Shown here in pieces: positions 35,727-45,209 of a DNA stretch of 64,000 nucleotides (position 1 is the stretch's first letter; the number at the start of each line of letters is the position of its first letter). The notes beneath the pieces are model-generated. The model was not told the origin of the DNA. It saw only the letters and a list, made by a program, of their open reading frames with translations, and searched no databases. Location of the stretch: contig NZ_CP136920.1 in assembly GCF_033100135.1 (NCBI RefSeq), positions 1,426,001 through 1,490,000 of the forward strand, in the 5' to 3' direction. This DNA is from Rubellicoccus peritrichatus (GTDB lineage Bacteria > Verrucomicrobiota > Verrucomicrobiia > Opitutales > Cerasicoccaceae). The position numbers were made by a program, and so were the translations under genes.

Positions 35727-37676
35727 ATGAAAAAGAATCTTCCTGTCTTGTGCATCACTGCACTCTGCTCTGCTGCGATTATGCAGGGCGCTGTCGTAAT
35801 CAATAATGGTGACCTGGAGATCCGCGATGATGGCACCAACTTCGGTGACCTCTTTATGGATGGAGATTATTTCCAACGCTATTTTGATGGCGTCTCCACC
35901 CGCACCAACGGCTTTGCTATTTTGTATGAGCACGATGCTATCGTGGCAAATCCTAACAAAACCTTTTTTATGGGATTCCGGGACAAACACGAATTCTATT
36001 GGCAATCCAACTATCAGGCTTTTCTCGATACAACCGGCTCCGTGACTTCACTGATGAAGTTGAATGCAGATGGGAGCCTCGTTCTCTATTCGCAATCGGA
36101 TGCTAACGATACTATAGTATTCGACCCGGATGGCTCAACGATTACTTTCTCGAAGAGTGGTAATAGTGTATCTTTCCTCAACGATGGTGGTGTTCTTTCT
36201 ACGGGAGTCGGGGATGTAACGATTGATGGTAAGCTTACGGTTGCTGATGATATTGAGATCAAGAATGATCTTTCCATCGACAACACTCCTCTTGATGCGA
36301 CAGATCAACCTATCGTAGCCACACAGCCCGGAGCGTTCTCTATTTTAGGTGGTCGGGCTGATGAAACATCGCAAAGGACAGGGGCGATGTTTCGCATGGG
36401 GGATATGACCATCGGGGCTGATCAATCTTCAGGGGGAGGTTCTTACTTTCAATGGTTTAGTGAATTGGACTTTGCAGATGGAGGAAGCAAAATCATTTAT
36501 CTTTATCTTGGAGAGTGGCCATTTGCCTTATGGGGCTACTTCGATGTTACACTCACGTCCGATACATGGAATGCTGCGGGTAGGGGGGCCATTACCAAAC
36601 GTTTTCCAATCGCCTATAAAACTTGGAGTCAGGCATCCCCTGGTAGCTTGCATAAATTTGCCGAAGAATCTTCACAAGTACTCGCAGCCACTGGAGGCAT
36701 AGCCACTATGGCTACAATTGGTGAAATCGAGATGTTTGGGACGCAAGTTCGTGTGCCTATCTACTTCAACAATGGCGGGCGTGGCTTTGGAGGCTTATAT
36801 GTTGAGGGTATGTTTTCGCGGGCATACAATGATAATGATTACCCTTATGCCACAATCGACGATTATACAGATCCAATAATTCTGGACAATGCAATCGAGA
36901 TGGAAGACTTGAGGGTTGATGGTAGTATCACACTTGCTGACGGCACAGTGATTAGCGACACGGATGACCTGCTGTCGGCGGTTCTGGTATCGAGTGGTGG
37001 TGCCAATCTCATTACGCAAGACAGTAGCAACAATACAGATTGGGGGATCAATAACAGTACAATCGGGCAGGCAACCTCAACCACCATGTGGGGTGAGGGA
37101 AATACAGTAGCAGGTTTTCGCTCCACTGCTTGGGGATTCGAAACTAAAGCAACTGGTGTTCTCTCAACCGCTTGGGGACGTAGTGCTGAGGCAATAACCT
37201 CAATTTCAACCGCTTGGGGTTATTTTACTAAAGCCAGTGGCTCAACTTCAACCGCCTGGGGCTCAGGGACTTTCGCAGAATCTTATCTTTCCACTGCGCT
37301 TGGCCGTAACAACGTAGTCGGTTTTGATGCTAGCAATAATGGTTCGCATGTATGGCTCGATCTCGACCCGCTCTTCGAAATCGGCATAGGGACTTCTGCA
37401 GCTGATCGCGCCAACGCGGTCACCGTCATCAAAAACGGCCAGACCACCTTGGAGAACAAATACTGGTTCGATGCAGTGGATACAAATGATAACGGCGTCA
37501 TTGATTCAGACGAAGACCCAACCACAGTCCCTGTCGATCCGGACACCGTTATCGCTGGCGACCAGTCTTCTGCAGGCGAAGCTTTGGTCGTCAATGGCCA
37601 TGCCCGTTTCAATGGTGCGATCTACATGGAGCCTCAAGGCGATCTCAGTATGGGTGCTTACGACGGCGTCCCTTGA
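35727..37676 (+). CDS. Secreted protein with YadA-head-like (Hep/Hag) repeats
   Basis: 649 residues with a signal peptide (MKKNLPVLCITALCSAAIMQGA). The middle is unrecognised beta-rich sequence (LYLGEWPFALWGYFDV). Near residues 450-535, five 14-residue repeats are built on STAWG: STAWGFETKATG, STAWGRSAEAI, STAWGYFTKASG, STAWGSGTFAES, then STALG. This is the left-handed beta-roll repeat of trimeric adhesin heads. No YadA anchor is seen; the end is QGDLSMGAYDGVP. It lies directly upstream of Rhs debris, so it may have belonged to an Rhs-type surface locus (inference). Confidence 0.8.
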   Translation: MKKNLPVLCITALCSAAIMQGAVVINNGDLEIRDDGTNFGDLFMDGDYFQRYFDGVSTRTNGFAILYEHDAIVANPNKTFFMGFRDKHEFYWQSNYQAFLDTTGSVTSLMKLNADGSLVLYSQSDANDTIVFDPDGSTITFSKSGNSVSFLNDGGVLSTGVGDVTIDGKLTVADDIEIKNDLSIDNTPLDATDQPIVATQPGAFSILGGRADETSQRTGAMFRMGDMTIGADQSSGGGSYFQWFSELDFADGGSKIIYLYLGEWPFALWGYFDVTLTSDTWNAAGRGAITKRFPIAYKTWSQASPGSLHKFAEESSQVLAATGGIATMATIGEIEMFGTQVRVPIYFNNGGRGFGGLYVEGMFSRAYNDNDYPYATIDDYTDPIILDNAIEMEDLRVDGSITLADGTVISDTDDLLSAVLVSSGGANLITQDSSNNTDWGINNSTIGQATSTTMWGEGNTVAGFRSTAWGFETKATGVLSTAWGRSAEAITSISTAWGYFTKASGSTSTAWGSGTFAESYLSTALGRNNVVGFDASNNGSHVWLDLDPLFEIGIGTSAADRANAVTVIKNGQTTLENKYWFDAVDTNDNGVIDSDEDPTTVPVDPDTVIAGDQSSAGEALVVNGHARFNGAIYMEPQGDLSMGAYDGVP

Positions 37677-37752
37677 GCCGCTCGCCGCATCTCACTCAAA
37701 CCATGGACCACTCTCGCCACCAAATAACCAAGCCCATCCAGAAAAGGTCACT

Positions 37753-37899
37753 ATGAAATGTCTAAAAATATTTAGCCCTTTAATCTCGAGCGTGAGCCCG
37801 TGGTCCCGTTCTTCATCGACATCGAAGATACAAAGTAGCGGTCAGCGTCCCAACACACGAATCCTCCAAGGCATGGCACCTCCAATCCAAAATAAGTGA
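37753..37899 (+). pseudogene. Short ORF, possible 5' stub of a lost gene
   Basis: A 48-codon frame (MKCLKIFSPLISSVSPWS...) with a weak signal-like start, ending exactly where the first long direct repeat begins. Possibly the remaining start of an Rhs-type gene whose body was lost. No family support. Confidence 0.25.
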
Positions 37900-38017
37900 A
37901 CATTACACGCCAACCATAAGCATAGTTTTTGCCATAATTTGGCTTTGGTCGCTATATGTAGCTTCTCGATTACGAACCCTTCACTTGTTTGAAGGAAAGC
38001 TCACCTACTTCTAACTA
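37895..38017 (+). repeat. Long direct repeat flanking the Rhs/immunity cassette, copy 1
   Basis: AGTGAACATTACACGCCAAC to CTCACCTACTTCTAACT. It matches 39061-39248 closely over its whole length, apart from a ~63-bp segment present only in copy 2. The two copies bracket the Rhs tip and the SMI1 gene. Confidence 0.85.
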
Positions 38018-38179
38018 AACAACGAAACGCCTTGCCCTCCTCGTGGCGCTGTCCCGGTTAACCAGAGAAGCTCCTTGATCTGTTTCAATCAGAACTCCCG
38101 GTTCGACTTCGGTAATCGTGCGACTACATATGCTATGTTCCGGTAATGTGATTTAGCTGCACTCGGATGCCAAGCTTGA
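38018..38179. other. Non-coding spacer between direct repeat and Rhs tip
   Basis: No open frame. Bases 38022-38073 (CGAAACGCC... GGTTAACCAGAGAAGC) resemble 43350-43401, after the HExxH gene, with many C/T transitions, so a second spacer element seems to be repeated in the island. Confidence 0.35.
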
Positions 38180-38470
38180 ATCACCTACGACAAAAATGGC
38201 AACCGTACTTCACGGAAGGAAAGCGATTCGACCAGTGAAACGCGTTACGATTACGACCGCGAAAACCACTTGATCGAACTCGTTACCGATACCGAGCACA
38301 ACATCAATATCTATGCCGGTGCAGACAACACATGGATTAAGCATTTTCCTGAGCACAAAAATAATTTAAAAGAAACGGTCATTCATCACCACGTCGATCA
38401 AGGGCAAGTAGCGATTCCTGTCCCGGCATCAACCCACGTAGGTTCTGGTGGATTTTGGCATACTAAATAA
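38180..38470 (+). pseudogene. Rhs/YD-repeat protein, C-terminal tip fragment with HHH nuclease-like end
   Basis: A 96-residue open fragment with a stop codon just before it and no start. It opens ITYDKNGNRTSRK and RYDYDRENHLIELVTDTEHN, which are YD/Rhs repeats. It then changes to ETVIHHHVDQGQVAIPVPASTH and ends SGGFWHTK. The HHH-x-D-x-G-x-x-x-x-P pattern with a late H resembles the WHH/LHH/GHH group of HNH-type toxin nucleases. The immunity-type gene follows after 11 bp. It is an orphan tip unless an upstream Rhs core can recombine with it. Confidence 0.72.
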
Positions 38471-38481
38471 ACTCAAGGATT

Positions 38482-39060
38482 ATGGACTTATTAAGTTTAA
38501 ACGAAGTACAGGAAAGGCTTTTGGAGCAGTATGAAATGCTGGATGGAGAGATTCCTGAGTTGAATATGAATGACTCAAGTATTGAGCAGTGGCAGCTTGA
38601 TGCTTTATCTGAGGATTTAGGTTCCTCTTTGCCAAGAGAATTTAGTGAATCTCTTTTGAAGTATGATTTTGGAGAACTAAATGTAGGTGGAATCTTTTTT
38701 GGTCAAACTGGAGATTACATTGATTTTTTAAAGCAATCAAATTTAGGCTCTGAACCTAGTTGCTGGTGGGGCAATGGAGAACGTCCTAGCTCTGTGATTA
38801 TGATTGGAGGCACTGATGGCTATGTGCTCTTACTCGATTGTTCAAATGGTGAAATTGATGCTTTCCGCCGTGGAGAAGACTATACATCGAAGAAACTGAT
38901 TGCAGCTAATTTTGAGCTACTTGTTCGAGGTGCGGGCACTGTTCACTTTGGACGAAAAAAGGCAGATGATAAAGCGTCGTTTGGCAATAATGTTAGTTCT
39001 CTTTGCAATGCAGAAAATGAAATAACATTTTGGTCTGAATTGGCTCAAGGAATTACGTAA
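38482..39060 (+). CDS. SMI1/KNR4-family immunity protein
   Basis: 192 residues, cytosolic, acidic. IEQWQLDALSEDLGSSLPREF followed by LLKYDFGELNVGGIFFG matches the SMI1/KNR4 fold opening (a LP-x-x-[FY] motif followed by a glycine-rich segment). Later comes MIGGTDGYVLLLDCSNGEIDAF. Members commonly neutralise nuclease toxins of polymorphic toxin systems. Its position 11 bp after the Rhs nuclease-like tip fits a cognate immunity protein. It is intact although the toxin gene is not. Confidence 0.82.
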   Translation: MDLLSLNEVQERLLEQYEMLDGEIPELNMNDSSIEQWQLDALSEDLGSSLPREFSESLLKYDFGELNVGGIFFGQTGDYIDFLKQSNLGSEPSCWWGNGERPSSVIMIGGTDGYVLLLDCSNGEIDAFRRGEDYTSKKLIAANFELLVRGAGTVHFGRKKADDKASFGNNVSSLCNAENEITFWSELAQGIT

Positions 39061-39248
39061 AGTGAACAGTACACGCCAACCATAAGCATACGTTTTGCCA
39101 TAATTTGGCTTTGGTCGTGCTATGCAGCTTTTGATTCGCTTTGCTCAGGGCTTCGCCCCATCTCGCTGAACGGGATGCCCATCTCCGCTTTGCTCCGTCG
39201 ATTACAAACCCTTCACTTGTTTGAAAGAAAGCTCACCTACTTCTGACT
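39061..39248 (+). repeat. Long direct repeat flanking the Rhs/immunity cassette, copy 2
   Basis: Starts AGTGAACAGTACACGCCAAC directly after the SMI1 stop codon and ends CTCACCTACTTCTGACT. It carries an extra ~63-bp stretch (about 39128-39190) absent from copy 1. Confidence 0.85.
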
Positions 39249-39326
39249 GAATAGGGTTCACGCTATGTTGTAGGTTAGAATGCTTGGGGTACCCGTGAAG
39301 GCAAAGCTCTCTCACTGGTAACCATA

Positions 39327-39360
39327 AAAAACGTCGTAGCGATAGAACTACGACGTTTTT
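39327..39360. terminator. Perfect-stem terminator between SMI1 and gyrB paralogue
   Basis: A 13-bp perfect stem AAAAACGTCGTAG / CTACGACGTTTTT with an 8-base loop. It can serve both the plus-strand immunity gene and the minus-strand gyrB gene (stop at 39396). Confidence 0.9.
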
Positions 39361-39395
39361 GACAACTGATAAGGAAAGAATGAATCAAGGGCGCT

Positions 39396-42409
<3,014 letters not shown>

Positions 42410-42724
42410 TACGACGTCGTGTCAGAGTCAATACTTTGGACTAAGTTTGATCCGCTGGGTTTAAGTGAATTTTTGACCAAGTTAGGGAATACTAAAGTTG
42501 CTCAAATGCTTGATAAGGCATTGGGAATTGCAAATAGAGCGACAAGGGCTTGCTAAAGCTGCTGCTATTGCATTTTTGATGCTCCAAAACCTCCTAAAAT
42601 ACCAGAAGCTCCTTCTAAACAGGCGCAAAGGGTGCAGCAGACTGTGGATGACCTCAACAAGGCTGATCTTCAAATCAAAGGTTGCTTGTCTCCATTTTTA
42701 TATTTCAATTTGTTCAGTGATTAA
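42410..42724 (+). pseudogene. Second Rhs C-terminal tip remnant, frameshifted
   Basis: The frame from 42410 reads YDVVSESILWTKFDPLGLSE. The FDPLGL box is the end of the Rhs-associated core domain, where the variable toxin starts. FLTKLGNTKVAQMLDKALGIAN follows, then a stop. Continuity is kept by moving frame: QGLAKAAAIAF in one frame, then DAPKPPKIPEAPSKQ and QRVQQTVDDLNKADLQIKG back in the first. Two compensating indels explain this. The toxin identity is lost. Confidence 0.55.
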
Positions 42725-42859
42725 ATGCACTCGGAAGATTATCTATCTATTCCATCAACTATGGTCCTTTCCTATTACTTGCCTTGATCGTATTCTATCT
42801 TTGTTGACTGCTTCGAAGCGGAAGAGCTGGAGCATTTCAGGGATGAGAGTGGTCGATGA
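42725..42859 (+). pseudogene. Remnant of a small gene with one internal stop
   Basis: ATG at 42725 directly follows the TAA of the Rhs remnant. The frame reads MHSEDYLSIPSTMVLSYYLP, stop (42785), then SYSIFVDCFEAEELEHF and RDESGR, stop. The sequence on both sides of the stop is protein-like, so a point nonsense mutation in a short gene is likely. It could be a decayed immunity gene (inference). It overlaps the start of the HExxH gene. Confidence 0.35.
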
Positions 42860-43343
42860 GAAGCAGAATGATGGGGCGAAAGTTAGTTTTTATAAGGTGA
42901 TTCAAGAAACCTTATCGATGATAAGAAATCACGATGATTTAAGATACAAGAGAGTGTATAAAGAAATTAGCCTTATAGAGCATACGGATCTTCCCGGTAT
43001 AGGCGCATATAAGAGAGGCCGTAAGGTGTGCAGTGTAGATTTGGAAAACTTGCCAGCACTAGATAACGAAGAATATGTTAGAGTAGTTTTGGCATGTACA
43101 TTAATACATGAAGCAACACATGGCAAAATATGTTCATTCTTCATTCCTTATACTCGAAGCGATAGGGCTAGAATTGAAGGTATTTGTAATAGAGAGAGTA
43201 ATGCGTTCCTTTCCAAATTGGACATTGTGTGGGCGAAAGATATGCGTTCTTCAACTGACGAGAATGATTTGAAGGTTACATCTAGTTTCAGTTATAAATT
43301 GGAAAAACTAAAAGATGTAGCAAAAAAAATTATGAAAGAATGA
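42843..43343 (+). CDS. Small HExxH-motif protein (putative metallopeptidase-like)
   Basis: 166 residues from ATG 42843 (MRVVDEKQNDGAKVS). It contains LACTLIHEATHGKICSFFI, an HExxH zinc-protease motif, then RARIEGICNRESNAFLSKL with a conserved-looking E/C/R/E pattern. I recall a widespread uncharacterised family with HEATH and R-x-R-I-E-x-I-C. There is no signal peptide. The frame is open further upstream, but that part reads as out-of-frame debris. It follows an Rhs tip, so it may be an effector part or an immunity protein; the role is unknown. Confidence 0.6.
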   Translation: MRVVDEKQNDGAKVSFYKVIQETLSMIRNHDDLRYKRVYKEISLIEHTDLPGIGAYKRGRKVCSVDLENLPALDNEEYVRVVLACTLIHEATHGKICSFFIPYTRSDRARIEGICNRESNAFLSKLDIVWAKDMRSSTDENDLKVTSSFSYKLEKLKDVAKKIMKE

Positions 43344-43349
43344 CAGAAT

Positions 43350-43401
43350 CGAAAAATGCCTAGTTCATCTCGTGGTGTTATCTGGTTAACCTAGAAGTTT
43401 C
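43350..43401 (+). repeat. Diverged copy of island spacer element
   Basis: CGAAAAATGCC... CTCGTGGTGTTATCTGGTTAACC resembles 38022-38073, mostly with C/T differences. It lies just after the HExxH gene stop, as the other lies near the Rhs tip. Confidence 0.35.
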
Positions 43402-43575
43402 TGACTAGAAAAATCGCTTCTGGGATTTTTATATTTTTATTCTTATCACGTTTTGATTGATTTTAGGAAGGATCAAAAGAGGTCATATTAATAATTTAAG
43501 CATGCAGTCTGATAGAGGCTTTCAAGCTTGTGAAGTCGCTGCTACAATTCAATTTCATGTGTCATGATGCCTCCT

Positions 43576-43914
43576 TTACTGGCTCAATGAGCCTCTTTTA
43601 TTTTGTAAAATAATTGAACCAAAATTACTAATTATGAGACATTTTAAAGAGAGAAAATTACGGTCTTTGTGGATTTCTAGCTTTGTCCACATGACGACCA
43701 TACGCTGGTGTTCCTCTTCACCCCATATTTGCAGATAGATTTGTGTGGTTCGTATGTCCGCATGCCCCATCCAGCGTTGCAGCAGGGTTATTGGCGTTTT
43801 GTAATCACTGTTGTTGACACCAAAAGAATGCCTTAAGCCATGTGGTGTGGCGTGAGAGACATGAATCCCTGCTTTGCGATGTCTATAACGATTCAGTACT
43901 TTGAATGGTGTGTT
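43576..43914 (-). pseudogene. Tyrosine recombinase (phage-type integrase), truncated C-terminal catalytic part
   Basis: The open minus-strand frame has no start and a stop at its 5' edge. It reads TPFKVLNRYRHRKAG, HATPHGLRHSFGVNN (H-x-L-R-H box), TLLQRWMGHADIRTTQIYLQ (W-x-G-H box and catalytic Tyr) and GEEEHQRMVVMW. The N-terminal half with the first catalytic Arg is missing. Relatives are common on plasmids and islands. It is abruptly cut at the PEP-CTERM gene and marks the right edge of the island. Confidence 0.8.
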
Positions 43915-43943
43915 TTATACCAACGATGAGGGAAATCGCTTGT

Positions 43944-44627
43944 TCAAACTTTCTTTCGCTTAGTGCGCCAGTGGTGAAGCCCTGCGGTGCCAAGGGCGAG
44001 TAGGGCGAGGCCTGTTGCGGTTGTCTCCGGCTCGGGCAAAGCACCGACGACGATACTGACCCCGGGATCGGATTCAAAATAGGCTCGATTGATGATGAAC
44101 CCCTGGCCGACATTTGCCCCATTGGTGGTGCCGTCAATGGTCCATTCGGCCCAGGCATAATGGGTTTGGCCATTCGATTGAAACTCGAACCCGAGGAAAC
44201 CTGACTGATCGAAATTCCATCCGATGTTATAAAAATCCAATGCCATAGCCCCGCTTTGAGTCACGCTTTTGGTCAGGTAATTGGCAGTCGTGAATTGATA
44301 TCCATCGACCGCAGCGCCGACGGTCTTTCCGTCTGGGATGGGGATGATATCGGTCGCGCTGTTGGTGGAAACTCGGTGCAGGAAGTGCACGTTCCCGGAG
44401 TGCTGTAAAAACGCAATGGAGCTTTGGTCGTTCTCGAAGTGAAATTCTACCGTGCCGTCGCCATCAACATCCCAGCCAAAGCGTCCATCCGTTGCCGGTG
44501 GCCTCAATCCGCCTGGACCCACAGTCGGGGAGGGAGTAATAGTCGCATTACTGAGCTGGCTTGCGCTTGCACTGATGAGGGCGCTCAGTCCCAGTTGAGT
44601 GGCTTTCGTATTTAGCTTAGAGGACAT
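43944..44627 (-). CDS. PEP-CTERM secreted protein
   Basis: From ATG 44627 (MSSKLNTKATQLGLSALISA), 227 residues. The body has GRFGWDVDGDGTVEFHF and HYAWAEWTIDG, matching a verrucomicrobial family of exported proteins often annotated as hypothetical. The tail is LPEPETTATGLALLALGTAGLHHWRTKRKK, a PEP-CTERM signal. ATG 44654 is an alternative but weaker start. A hairpin repeat lies 85-160 bp upstream. Confidence 0.85.
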   Translation of the reverse strand: MSSKLNTKATQLGLSALISASASQLSNATITPSPTVGPGGLRPPATDGRFGWDVDGDGTVEFHFENDQSSIAFLQHSGNVHFLHRVSTNSATDIIPIPDGKTVGAAVDGYQFTTANYLTKSVTQSGAMALDFYNIGWNFDQSGFLGFEFQSNGQTHYAWAEWTIDGTTNGANVGQGFIINRAYFESDPGVSIVVGALPEPETTATGLALLALGTAGLHHWRTKRKKV

Positions 44628-44710
44628 GGTTTTGCAGGACCAGTGGACATTCAAGATTCTATGTAGAGGGCGTAAAATCGCTTTATCCAGGAGCCTATCT
44701 AACGATTTTT

Positions 44711-44788
44711 TTCACCACGAAGGACACGAAGCGCACGAAGCCGATAACATTGATTCCAGCTTCGTGGTCTTTGTGCTCTTTGTGGTAA
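44711..44788. repeat. Inverted repeat, CACGAAG family, copy 2
   Basis: Left TTCACCACGAAGGACACGAAG (44711 on) and right CTTTGTGCTCTTTGTGG (ending about 44788) form a ~29-bp imperfect stem. It is the same family as 29428-29580. Confidence 0.75.
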
Positions 44789-44931
44789 AATCCATTATAT
44801 TGATTTGAATGTCCGTTGGTGCTAAGGTTGTTGATCTCTTGATTAGAAAATTGATATTCTGGTATGTGAGCATGTCTCAGTCAATGTAAGGTCTGCTTCT
44901 TTTATGGTTCCTTTGATTTGTTGGGGACAAA

Positions 44932-44960
44932 AAACCACGGCTCGCGATGAGCTGTGGTTT
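44932..44960. terminator. Hairpin, probable terminator
   Basis: The 12-bp stem AAACCACGGCTC / GAGCTGTGGTTT with one G-T pair has a 5-base loop and is followed on the plus strand by GGGTGTTTTTTT. It could end transcription of the minus-strand gene at 45210 or mark an undetected transcript. Confidence 0.5.
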
Positions 44961-45016
44961 GGGTGTTTTTTTGAGAAGGAGTGAGTGGATTCAGGCTGGA
45001 TTAAGCCGAATGATTT

Positions 45017-45163
45017 TTCGGCTGGGCCTGTCTGGCAATTGGGCGGTTCCCATTTTGCTCTTGGGCTGGGCCCAACAGTTCATTGGGCGGTTCCCAAGAG
45101 TTCATTGGGCTGGGCCCAATTTCATATTTGGGCGGCACCCAATTTTTATTGGCCTGCCTTTCC
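45017..45163. repeat. Phased array of palindromic 15-mers (22-bp spacing)
   Basis: Five units of the form TTGGGC-NNN-(G/T/A)CCCAA start at 45039, 45061, 45083, 45105 and 45128, that is, every 22-23 bp. They alternate between TTGGGCGGTTCCCAA and TTGGGCTGGGCCCAA, so the true tandem period is 44 bp. Decayed units fit the phase at 45017 and about 45149. It lies 50-190 bp past the stop of the 1214-residue exported protein gene. Confidence 0.85.
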
Positions 45164-45209
45164 CGCTTTGATCATTTGGATATGACTGCCATTCCGTTGT
45201 CAGACAGTC

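Noticed and set aside
42498..42842. Upstream extension of the HExxH ORF to 42498
   Set aside because: Most of this stretch is a shifted frame over the Rhs remnant; protein-like sequence lies in other frames, so ATG 42843 is preferred.
44947..45171. Plus-strand ORFs across the palindrome array with NWAVP/GWAQ-type repeats
   Set aside because: The peptide repetition comes from the DNA tandem array; there is no ribosome-binding site or signal of coding.
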